Below, in pieces: positions 1 through 10,115 of a DNA stretch of 64,000 nt (the stretch's first letter is position 1; every line of letters begins with the position of its first letter). The notes under the pieces are model-generated. The model was not told where the DNA came from. It saw only the letters and a program-made list of their open reading frames with translations, and made no database searches. A program made the translations under genes and the position numbers. Source of the stretch: Canna indica (Eukaryota > Streptophyta > Magnoliopsida > Zingiberales > Cannaceae); NCBI GenBank assembly GCA_034359265.1, contig CP136890.1:90979501-91043500 (forward strand). Direction: 5' to 3'.

Positions 1-300
1 GTGGAGGGCTGGACTAGGAATTTAATTAGGGATTTTTAGTTTATGTATACAAGAGGTAGTTTTGTAATTACACTTATATTCGTGCAGTAGCAAGTACCCG
101 TGCATACAGATACTATAATATTCGTACATGTCTCATATAATAAACGGGTAAAAAATTTACCCACGACATTCACACGGATATAATATTAACCCTCATACTC
201 GTCATAAACGAGTAAATATCCGTAAGTACCCGCTTAAACGGGAATTAAACAGGCAAATAAATTATTTTATATTTGTGCATATTTTTATTATGTTGTTATT
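1..300. other. AT-rich intergenic DNA with degenerate ACGGGTA-type repeats
   Basis: No gene is seen. Short interspersed motifs such as ACGGGTA, its reverse complement and CGAGTAAAT recur in both orientations at about 85-250. Similar motifs recur at 47320-47390 and 55340-55950, so this is probably a remnant of a related non-coding repeat. The family is not recognised. Confidence 0.4.
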
Positions 301-309
301 AATTAAAAT

Positions 310-700
310 AATGGGAAAATGTACAAAAATACCCCAGACATTTTCTCGCAGGTACTAACATACCCCTAACATTTTTTTGGGATCAAAAATACCCCTCACG
401 TACGTTATGAATTGGGTACAAAAATATCCCTATAGGCAAACAATGTTAGTTGAGAGATAACGGAGCATACGTGGCTGATGACTGGGACTGATGACGTGGA
501 CATCTGACGTGCATGTGGGTCAAGACGTTTTCTCACGGGTACTAAAATGCATCTGACGTTTTCTCACAGGTACTAAAATATCTCTAACGTTTTCTCACAT
601 GTACAAAAATACCTCTAACATTTTTTCACGAGTACTAAAATACCCATAACATTTATTTTGAACCTAAAATACCCCTGGGGTTATTAAAAATGGTACAAAA
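310..700. repeat. Degenerate tandem repeat, about 31-bp unit
   Basis: Imperfect copies of a unit of about 31 bp run through this stretch. Each contains ACGTTTTCTCACAG followed by GTACTAAAATAC. The clearest copies lie at about 525-650. The motif resembles the 'taaaaatacccctaaac' segment of the adjoining foldback element, so both may belong to one non-coding repeat family. Confidence 0.55.
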
Positions 701-1009
701 ATGACATCAGACTAATTTTTATTAGGTGAGACTTAACGGAGATGTCATGGATGCTGATAAAGATGTTGACTTTACACGTGACGCATATACAGAGAACAAC
801 TTGCACGAACAACTTTTGCCCTCAAACTATTGAAAATAGAGTAAAAATATTTCTAAACTTTGTTGTTATTTTTTTTCAATTTTTACCCTTAGACCAACGT
901 AAATTATTGAAAAATACTCTTATTTTGGACGAAATACTCAGCTGGCAAACGACACAAATAAGTAATGACTTTCAATCACAAACCGACACGTCACTACTAG
1001 AAAAATGGG

Positions 1010-1345
1010 CATCAGCAACGGCCGCGCCGTTGCAATAGAGCCGTGACAGAAAGTCGCGTTGCTGATAACTTAGCAACGGATCAGCAACGGCCGCTCGGGC
1101 CGTCGCTCAAAACATTATCAGCAACGGTCGCTCGGGCCGTCGCTAAAAATATTATCAGCAACGGTTTTGCCACAGACCCGGCGCCGTTGCTGATAACATT
1201 AATAGCAACGGTCGCTGAGTCCGTAGCAACGCCGTTAGTAAAAGCCCGTCGCTAAGCCGTTGCTGTAGGTCATCAGCAACGGCTTTCGATACACTTTTAG
1301 CAACGGCTTTCCCACGGACGGCCGTGGGAAAGCCGTTGCTGATGA
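1010..1345. repeat. CACTA left subterminal repeat array
   Basis: Many copies of ATCAGCAACGGCCG / AGCAACGG and its reverse complement GCCGTTGCTGAT lie in both orientations next to the left terminus. In En/Spm elements, subterminal repeats of this type bind the TNPA protein and are needed for excision. That function is inferred here from the family. Confidence 0.85.
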
Positions 1346-1630
1346 TGTGTACTTGGAAACAGAAAATTTGAAAATTGAAAATTTCCATTGATACATTGAT
1401 ACATTATCTGATACATAACTCACACACCCATACCCTCATACACACATTCATTCATACATCACAAACACACCAAGATATACATCAAAACAATTATATTTAT
1501 ATTGATAATTATCCACGATAGTATAAAACAATTCAAATGCAAAATTAAAGTATCAATATCCAAACAAAATAAGTTAAACTAGTTCAATATCTCAGTAACA
1601 AGTTTAATATCCAAACAGAAAATCTCACGA

Positions 1631-3171
1631 TCACGATGGAGGATGGTCTGGATCATATGGCGGGGTCTGGAGTGCTTGAGTGTACACCGGCGTGGACTGA
1701 CTCGAGGACGATGGATTAGATGATGCCGAAGAGATGACTGCTTCGGGATGACCTGACATGTTGCGTAGCATAGATTGTATATCCGCCATCATCTGACTCT
1801 GGCGCTCCATCATCTCAGTCTGACGCGCGACCGTGTCCTCTAGAGTCCTTATTCTGCTACTATGATCATAACTGGATCTAGAGGTGGACGGCCGCTCACC
1901 AGCGACCGGAGGGGTCGGTGCCCCAAGTGGCCCTAGCTAGTACGGCTCGCGCATGACCACTATCTGCGTAGACATATACGCGGCCATGGTCCCAGCCACC
2001 TGCGGCCTCGACCCACGATGCTGCGTCAAAGTCCTCGGGGGTACCCCCGCGCTGCACCACCGTCTGGCTGTAGGTCTCCTACTCGAGTTTGATTTTTTGT
2101 TTAATATTTATCATAAAACTTAAATTATAAATATATAATGAATAATTTAAACAAATATATAATTACCATAATGTATGCAACGCGGTTGTGGATGTACTCC
2201 CCCGTCCCATGTGCTCGACGGTGAGTCCGCTCAAACACCGCCATCGGGGAGGGTCGCTGGACAATCCCGTCATCCGACACCGTCGTCTACATTTACAAAA
2301 CAAATACATTAATTAGTACACATAGTAACAAATCAAAAATATATAATTAAAAGATATACTTACCATACGGTTCGCGTGCACTGCAAATGCAACAGAGCCG
2401 CCGGTGTGACGCGCTGCTCCCCCCGACATGCGATGTCTAGCCGCATTCCGAGAAACCTCCTGCCATCGATCCGTCGACCATATTCCCACGAGCTGGTCCC
2501 ATATATCCGGAGTAATCCAACCGGAGCCGTATCCCCGAGTCTCCGCGATGTTAGTGGTCCCAGCTCGGGCCATCGCCTGGGACCGAGCCTGCCCCAGCTG
2601 CCCGTTGTACCTTGCCCGGGAAATAGCCTCCCAGGCAGCGTAAATGAAGCGCCTCTGGTCCTCGGCCCATGTATAGCGAGCCTGCAAAATAATAATATCA
2701 GTACCAATATTAATATATCATCATCCATGTAAAAAACATAATAATACGTGCCTCAAACTCGCGCCATAACATGTCGACGTGCTCGCTAGGCACGTGAGAC
2801 CACGTAGGCCATGCCCCGTGCATGTATCGTCGAATAGTAGAAGAAATGCTCCTCGACACTTCTTCTTGCTCGAACCTGCACAACAAAAATAAATTTTAAT
2901 ATTATATTATGATATAATGAATTTGTAATGATTCATAATTCATGATATATTACCGCTCCCCAATCACGCTAATCAATCTACGTGACTCTGTGGCTGGTGG
3001 AGGCTGCCACCTGTTCGGCCCGCGTGGCCGCCTGCGTCTGGATGTACTAGCCTCGGCAGTATCATCCTCATGAGGATCAGCAACAGGAGGATCAACAGCA
3101 TGAGTAAGTGCTGGAGTCTCACCGATCGGAGACTCTGAAGCTCTCCTGCGTCGATAACCACGACCAGACAT
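1631..3171 (-). pseudogene. TNPA-like protein gene of the CACTA element (plant transposase, Ptta/En/Spm type), five exons
   Basis: Read 3171 to 1631, exons fit at 3171-2954, 2875-2752, 2681-2364, 2286-2167 and 2078-1631. Phases agree through exon 4. The protein starts MSGRGYRRRRASES and is rich in Arg, Pro and Ser. Exon 3 carries WAEDQRRFIYAAWEAI and exon 4 carries VFERTHRRAHGTGEYI, the 'F..TH' block typical of the Transposase_24/Ptta family. It should bind the subterminal repeats. Intron 2 appears to use a GC donor (2751-2750). In exon 5 the frame from exon 4 reads ETYSQTVVQRGG and soon stops. The long C-terminal reading (VARQTEMMERQSQMM, then a Ser/Pro tail) is in the +1 frame and has a TAG at 1937-1939. 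A frameshift in the last exon is therefore likely. The family call is good; functionality is doubtful. Confidence 0.75.
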
Positions 3172-3246
3172 ATCTGTCGAACAGACATATAATCAGATTA
3201 TTGTACAAATAGTAGAGATATATTTAATAAAATATATACTTTACAA

Positions 3247-6200
3247 TTATTCCTCATCATCTGAATAATAGTCTTCGAATTCTTCCTCTTCTTCTTCTTC
3301 TTCTTCTTCTTCTTCTTCTTCTTCATCTTCTTCATCTTCAGCTTCCTCAATTTCATGATCGTCATCATCAGCATATTCAACTTCTAATTGAATTGACGTT
3401 GTGTCTGCTTCCTCGAGTATTGGAATAATACGATCTACAGCAGGAGGATCATCTTCTTGATAGAAACCATGTGTCATATCAGGTATCAGCTCATTTTCTC
3501 CTACTATCGGATCAATTTTTCCTCTACCTTTTGTCTTACAGACTACACGCCAATCAGCTCTATCTTTATTTCGAGCCGGATACTTCGCGTAATATACTTA
3601 TTCGGCTTGTGATGCCAATATAAAAGGCTTACTTGCTGCCAATTTTGATTTGTAATTAACCTCAACAAGTTTGTATTTTGGATGAACTTTCATGCTCCTT
3701 TCTGTTGTATCGAACTAATGACATCTAAATAGGATCACTGATTTCAAGCCGAAGTAGTGCAACTCTATCACTTCTTCCACCAATCCATAAAAATCCATAT
3801 CACATTCAACATAGGTTGTCCCTTTCACGCAGACCCCAGCATTCATCGTCTTCTTTGTAAATGAATATTCAACCGTGTGAAATTTATACCCGTTAACAAA
3901 ATATCCGCTGTAGCACGACACAAGTCGCGACGGTCCACTAACAAACTCAAATATTCTTTCATCTATTTCAGCTCTGTGATCTTTGCTGTAAGTCTGAATC
4001 CAAGTAGGGAAATCACGATTCCGTTATCTCTCCAATTCTTGATCGTTGTGAATAGAGTATTTTTGCACCATCTCAATGTCAAATATTTCAATGAATTGTT
4101 CAATCTCTGGACAATTGAGTAATACATACAAGTGTGTCAAATGATACTCTTCATCGCTTAAGTGTCGAGATGGACGAGAACCAAAAGCACGACCAGAGTG
4201 ACAAAATATATTTAAACGTCCATCTGAATGTCGAACACCCCCGTCGTCGTTACGTGGAAGACGATCAAATCTTGTCTGTACTGTCGATTCAAAGTAAAAT
4301 GAGCAGAATGTTAAAATTTCTTGGATGATATACGATTCAGATATTGATCCTTCAACAGCTGTGGTGTTCTTTACTTTTTTCTTCAGACGATTCATGTATC
4401 TTTCAAATAAGTACATCCACCGATATTGAACGGGGCCACCAACTCGTGCCTCGTATGCCAAGTGTATCGGTAGATGCTCCATCAAGTCAAAAAATGCAGG
4501 AGGGAAAAACTGCTCCAGCTTGCATATGATTTCAACAATATTATTTTCAAGTGTTGACATATCTTCGACTCGAAGGATATTTGCACTGATGCTTCTAAAA
4601 AATATACTTAATTCAGTCAACGGACCCCAAATATTATCAGGTACAAGATCTCGAAATGCGATCGGAAGTAATCTCTGCATGAATACATGACAATCATGGC
4701 TCTTCATTCCTGATATTTTGCAATCATCGACGTTCACACATCGAGATAAGTTTGAAGCATATCCATCGGGTAATCTGAGTTCTTTTACCCATTGACAAAC
4801 ATCTTTGATCTGTTGTTTATTTAACACATATAGGGCATTCGGTTTCAGATATCGTCCGTTGACCTCTTGTAACTCCAACTCTGGTCTTTTACAAAGTATT
4901 TTCAGATCATGTCGGGCTTTGACATTATCTTTAGTTTTTCCAAAAATATTCATCAAAGTGTTGAAAATATTATCAAACACATTTTTTTCAATGTGCATGA
5001 CATCTAAATTATGTCGAATCAATAATGAACTCCAATAGGGCAATTCCCAAAAGATACTTTTTTTCACCCAGTTGTGTGTTTGGCCAAAACCTGACACTCT
5101 TTCATTGCGACCAAATACTATATCTGAAAGTGCTGAAACACGTGCTAACATTTGTTCACCAAACAACATCGATGGTGGCCCATCTCTTTCGACTCTGCCC
5201 TTAGTAAATTTATTACGATTCCTTCGATACTGATGATTAACCGGTAGGAATCGACGATGACAATCAAAGAATGAAATTTTTCATCCGTTCTGAAGACTGA
5301 TTGATTTAGAGTGTTCCATACAATACAGACAAGAGAGTCGGCCGTGAGTGCTCCAACCCGACAACATGTCGTACGCGGGGAAATCATTGATTGTCCATAA
5401 GACCGCGGCCTTTAAATTGAAGTTTTGCTTCCGATGACAATCATAAGTGACAGCTCCCTCAGTCCACAATGTTTCCAATTCATCTATCAAGGGTCTGAGA
5501 AATATGTCAATTTCTTTTCGCGGACCCTTAGGACCCGGAATAATCATCGAAAGATAAATAAATTCATCTTTCATGCACATTGACGGTGGCAAATTATAAA
5601 CTGTCAGCAGCACTAGCCAAACTGAATAAGGAGTTGCTGAATGTCCAAACAGATTAAAACCATCTGTGCACAATCCCAATCTGATATTTCTAGTATCCCT
5701 AGCAAATGAAGGATAACATGTATCCAAATGTTTCTATGCTTCACTGTCAGATGGATGAGTCATTACTGTATCATCACGACTTCTTGCATGCCAACTTATG
5801 TAGGGGGCTGTCTTTTCCGACATGAATAATCTTTGAAGTCTCGGTGTTAGTGGAAAATACTGAAGCACCTTAAACGGGATATTTTTCTGTCGGACCGATT
5901 TCTTCTCCTTGTAACGAGGGTGTTGACATACAGGGCATTTATCCAACTGCACATTTTCTTTATAATATAAAATGCAGTTATTTTGGCACGCGTGTATTTT
6001 TTCGTACCCAAGCCCCAATTTTCTCATTAGCTTTTTAGTCTTATAAAAAGTTGGCTCAAACTTGTTATCAGTAGGCAGCATTCCATTAATCAATCCAGCA
6101 ATCCGATCATACGCAACTCCGCTGATATTACAATCGGCCTTGATATTTAAGAGTTGTGTCATTGCTGAAAACCTAGTGTATTTAGGACAATTCTCATACA

Positions 6201-6765
6201 AAGGTTCATCGACAGCTTTCAACATCTCGTAAAATTCTGCAGCTTCTTTATTCTGTAATTCAATCTCTACCGCAGCCCCTACTTCTGTGATATCAACCGC
6301 TGTAGTATCTGGTGGGACTGATGTCTGTAGAACTGACCGATCAACATTATCATTCAGGTGGAATTGACCCCCAAGACTATCAAGTATCATAGTTCTATAG
6401 GGATTACATTGACTGGATGAAGAAGCACCAGCAGAGGAAGATTCACCATATGTCTGAACGACAGGATTGATCGACGTCCCGACTTCGCGTGACTCCCCGT
6501 GACAAGTCCATAGAAAATATCTTGGTGCAAATCCTTTGGTATATAGATGCAGAGTGACAGTCTCCTGATCCAAAAATCATCCATTTGAACAAATGCGGCA
6601 CGGACATCGGATTTGATCACCCATGCTAACGAAATTCCGATTCGAATAGGCGAAATTTAGGAAGTACGTTACGCCTAATCGAAACTCATTCGTTAAAGCT
6701 CCACGATCAAGACGTCGGTACATCCAACTTCGATCAGCCGACATGATTCTGTCAATCAATGACAA
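3247..6765 (-). pseudogene. TNP2-like CACTA transposase (TNPD type) with six in-frame stops
   Basis: One continuous minus-strand frame of about 1,170 codons runs from ATG at 6765 to TAA at 3247. The order is a transposase-associated domain (DRSWMYRRLDRG...GVTYFLNFA, then CPCRIC), the Transposase_21/TNP2 core (LGLGYEKIHACQNNCILYY, CPVC, then LFGHSATPYSVW, VWLVLLTVYNLPP and CLYCMEHSKS), a DUF4218-like region (LDVMHIEKNVFDNIF, SHDCHVFMQRLLP), a DUF4216-like region (GYFVNGYKFHT, FGLKSVILFRCH) and an acidic poly-Glu tail made by a (CTT)n tract at about 3286-3327. Stops interrupt the frame at 6577-6579, 5734-5736, 5281-5283, 4024-4026, 3715-3717 and 3598-3600. No frameshift is seen. Two stops (5734, 3715) fall where family members have Trp. 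The protein would be the cut-and-paste transposase acting on the CACTA ends. Confidence 0.9.
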
Positions 6766-6790
6766 TTTCTTTGGTTAATGTCTTTAGGTG

Positions 6791-7035
6791 AGATTGTCCT
6801 ATTCCATTCGGGATTTATGTTATTTGAACTGCACTTACGTTTTTATTTTAACTGTTAACTAATTATTCTAAATTTCGACAGCATCTCCCTATAGTTCTCC
6901 GAATACGCATATCATCTGGGCGCGTATCGGAGAACAAGAGAGATGTTGCCGAACTTTAGAATAATTAGTTAACAGTTAAAATAAAAACGTAAGTGCAGTA
7001 CAAATAACTATATTCCCAAATTGTCCAATCAGGGA
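6791..7035. repeat. Long imperfect palindrome upstream of the transposase gene
   Basis: TGCACTTACGTTTTTATTTT at about 6830 and its complement near 6985-7000 anchor two arms of roughly 100-120 bp. They include TTAACTGTTAACTAATTATTC and fold around a centre near 6915. The hairpin lies between the TNP2 start and the right-hand repeats, so it sits in the probable leader or promoter of the transposase. A transcript through it would be double-stranded. Confidence 0.85.
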
Positions 7036-7217
7036 CAATTCAAGAATTGTACATCGTATAAAAGATCATCTACTTCTTTTACACAAACATACAATCCCCG
7101 AACGGATCTAAGGTTTTGCTAAATCATATCCGACTCGTCGATGCGTACGTGAAACATATGAACTCGTCGGATGGATGATTATTTTCTAAATGTTTCGAGA
7201 CCGTTCGAGTCCATATT

Positions 7218-7373
7218 GGACGATTCCGGCGCGCGTCCGAAGTGGACGATTTCCACGCGCGTCCGAAGTGGACGATTCCGGCGCGCGTCCGAAGTGGACG
7301 ATACCGGCGCGCGTCTGAAGTGGACTATACCGGCGCGCGTCCGAAGTGGACGATTCCGGCGCGCGTCCGAAAT
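7218..7373. repeat. Six tandem copies of a 26-bp GC-rich unit
   Basis: The unit GGACGATTCCGGCGCGCGTC plus CGAAGT repeats six times with few differences. It is in the untranscribed or leader end of the CACTA element, 5' of the transposase gene. CpG-rich internal repeats are known in En/Spm 5' regions as methylation-sensitive control sequences. Such a role here is inference. Confidence 0.9.
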
Positions 7374-7511
7374 TAATCTAAACCCTAATCATTAATCTAA
7401 AAAATTAAACAATTAATCTAAATAATTAATTAACAATTAATTAATAATTATAAAACAATTAATTAACAATTATAAAACAATAAAATATTATATATAAATT
7501 TATAAATTCCA

Positions 7512-7577
7512 GCGCCGGAGTCAGGTGGACTCCGGCGCCGGCGTACAGTGGCCGGACACACTGTCCGGCCACTGTAC
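7512..7577. repeat. Two adjacent perfect hairpins
   Basis: Hairpin one has 11-bp arms (7512-7522 and 7528-7538, GCGCCGGAGTC) around 5 nt. Hairpin two has perfect 16-bp arms (7543-7558 and 7562-7577, GTACAGTGGCCGGACA) around 3 nt. Both lie in the GC-rich part of the CACTA element between the 26-bp repeats and the right subterminal array. Confidence 0.85.
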
Positions 7578-7847
7578 AAGGTCCGGCAGCGGCCATCGAC
7601 CGATCGCCGCCAGCCGAAACCCTAGAAATAGGGTTTCGGTCGGATTAATTCGATCCCGTCGACCGCCACGGGAAGAGACGCCCGGCTGGCGAGGCATACC
7701 TGAACAAGTCGGCAGCAGCGGGGGAGGCGAGAGCAGGAGCGGCGGCGTCGTCGGCGTCGGCAGCAGCGGCAGCGGCGGCGAGAGGCGAGAGCAGGAGCGG
7801 CGGCGGTAGCAACGGGAGGAAGAAGGGTCGGGCGCGACTGGTGCCCT

Positions 7848-8066
7848 AGAAAGCCGTTGCTAATAAGTTATCATCAGCAACGGCTCACTTGTCCGTTATC
7901 AGCAACGGCTCGCCTTTTCGTCAGAAATCCATTACGGATAATTAAAATAATCTGCAACGGCTCGCGTATCCGTTAGAACGCCGTTGCAGATACAAATACC
8001 TGCAACGGCTCGAGCGGCCGTAAGAACGCCGTTGCAAATAGCAACGGCTTGAGCGGGCGTTGCTGA
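7848..8066. repeat. CACTA right subterminal repeat array
   Basis: This array repeats GCAACGGCTCG / GCCGTTGC(A/T)GAT in both orientations up to the right terminus. It mirrors the left array at 1010-1345 and shares its AGCAACGGC core. Confidence 0.85.
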
Positions 8067-8590
8067 AGACCTAATTTCTAGTAGTGCGTAGGACGCCAGA
8101 TGATACTCTCTCTCTCTCTCCCAATCAGCAATAAATAATAAAAAAAAGTTAATAATTATTTTTGCCCTCGAACTATTGGAAATGAGGTAAAAATACCCCT
8201 AAACTTTTTTTAAATCAATTATTACCCTTAGACAAATGAAAATTGTTAAAATATGCTCTTATTTCGGACAGATTATCCAACTGACAAACGACACTAACGG
8301 TGCCCAATCACAAGCCGACAAGTAGAACGCAAATGATTCTCTCTCTCGCTCTCAACAATAAGGATATTATTTATTGCTGATTAGGAGAGAGTGTGTCATC
8401 TGGCGTCCTATGTGTCAGCTTGTGATTGAAAGTCGTTAGTGTCGTTTGCCAATTGAGTATTTCGTCAAAAATAAAAGTATTTTTCAACGATTTTTGTTTG
8501 TCTAAGGATAAAAATTAAAAAAACAAAATTTAAAAATATTTTTATCCAACTTTTTATAGTTCGAGGATAAAAATTATTCTTAACTCTGTA

Positions 8591-9792
8591 TATAATCCAA
8601 ATATTTCGCTCCATAATGTATAATAGTAATAATAATAATAATAACAAAAATATATGAAGTGATGGGGTTGAAGTATGCATATGCACGATGACTTTGATCG
8701 ATGTATGTGTTTTGTTACTAAACTCATGTTCAATGAATTAAAAATGGTAGGTGAAGTTACAATTAAGTTTGGTTCAAATCTCATCACCATCCGCAATCCA
8801 ATTATCCAAGACGTACGTGGATCATGAGATTAATTAACATTAATCAATTGTCGACGTGGAGTCTAATTGGAATTAATTTACTCCTTATCTCAAATGAAAT
8901 GCATTTCAATCCTTACATTTTCGTCTAATTGCACTTTATCGATCGTACCATTTTGTGGTCATTTAGATTTTAGATGATTGATCTACATCATCATGTCAAG
9001 GACTTCCATATATATATATATATATATATCCTTCTTTCGATTTTATGGACTAATACTAAATTAATTGGATTTATATTGTTTACTACATATTAAATCTATA
9101 TTTTCCTTGCCATTTTTATGCTTGTTAATGATTCCATGATTCTTGAGTTGACCTGTTTTAATTCCACTTATTTTTTATACTTTAAGGTCGAATTTAATTA
9201 TGGATTTCTTTACACTCCATATATATAATGTTTACATATATTACAAAAATTCAATCTTGACTACACCTTAATTAATTTATATACAATATTTTTTGGATAT
9301 TTGTTAAACCAAACTGTTCAACACACAATTAGCATAATAACATAGGGATTGTTTGGTTGTTAGAATTGATGAGAAATAGGAATATAAAATAAATGAAATT
9401 AATTTAAAGTATATAAAATTGTATCCTTAAATACAAATCTTAATTTAGAGGCACATAAATGAATTTAATTAACTATATTGATGCGTTAAGAATTAACTTT
9501 TGAGGTGTACCTGAGCCAATTAGTTCACCTTTGTGTCTAGTCGGAGATTTTAGCTTTTTAGCATAGAAAAATAAGACAATTTTGAGCTATCAATAAAGTT
9601 GGCAGATGTAGAGATAAATAAATTATTCCCCTGATTAATTAATAAAATAGATCATCCTTTTTTTTGAAGAAAAATAAAAGAAAAACAAATTGCAAGGAAA
9701 ATAATTAAATTGACATAATTAAAATTGTAAATTATGATCTGAATTAAATTGATAAAAAGAAGTATATAGAGTTGTAATAATGAATAGGATGG

Positions 9793-9831
<39 letters not shown>

Positions 9832-10081
9832 AGAAGACAGTTTGTACTGTTAAGGATGTGGAGTCTTGTCATGCCATCACATTCATATATATAATTAAAT
9901 TAATAATTAGAGCCCATGCAAATAAGTGGTTGTGGGTGTGGGTTCACCTGACCTGACCATCACACACCCACTCTCACTTGTACATCAAATCGATCACCTC
10001 TACCTCTTCATTATATTATATATGTAATCATTTTTATTTTTTATATAATCATTAGAAATTATACCAGCTAGTGTCAGAAGA

Positions 10082-10115
<34 letters not shown>

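Larger units (their letters stand above)
992..8086 (-). mobile_element. CACTA (En/Spm) DNA transposon, structurally complete
   Basis: The element starts CACTACTAGAAAAATGGGC at 992 and ends GAAATTAGGTC..-type sequence closing with CTAGTAGTG at 8086, so the ends are inverted CACTACTAGAAA. The flanking 3-bp target duplication is CGT (989-991 and 8087-8089). Subterminal arrays of AGCAACGGC repeats lie inside both ends. Two genes run on the minus strand, a TNP2-like transposase (3247-6765) and a TNPA-like protein (about 1631-3171), which is the usual CACTA coding set. Length (7.1 kb) is normal for an autonomous member. The transposase has stop codons, so this copy is probably not autonomous now. 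Confidence 0.95.
815..8590. mobile_element. Foldback/MITE-like repeat interrupted by a CACTA transposon
   Basis: Three copies of one ~230-bp unit are visible. Copy A (815-991 plus 8087-8145) is split by the CACTA element. Copy B (about 8146-8365) is direct. Copy C (about 8370-8590) is inverted, so A/B and C form a hairpin. All share TTTGCCCTCNAACTATT, GGCAAACGACAC, CAATCACAAGC and a (CT)n/(GA)n stretch. Copy C read on the minus strand has GACACATAGGACGCC. This matches the A junction after the CACTA element and one CGT are removed (GACACGTAGGACGCC), so it acts as an internal empty-site control. The outer ends and superfamily were not determined. Confidence 0.7.

Noticed and set aside
3198..3380. 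Lys-rich open frame opposite the Glu run
   Set aside because: It is the shifted frame of the (CTT)n tract that encodes the acidic tail of the transposase.
7525..7809. 94-codon GC-rich frame in the CACTA right part
   Set aside because: It is composed of hairpin and GGC-type repeats and shows no family similarity.
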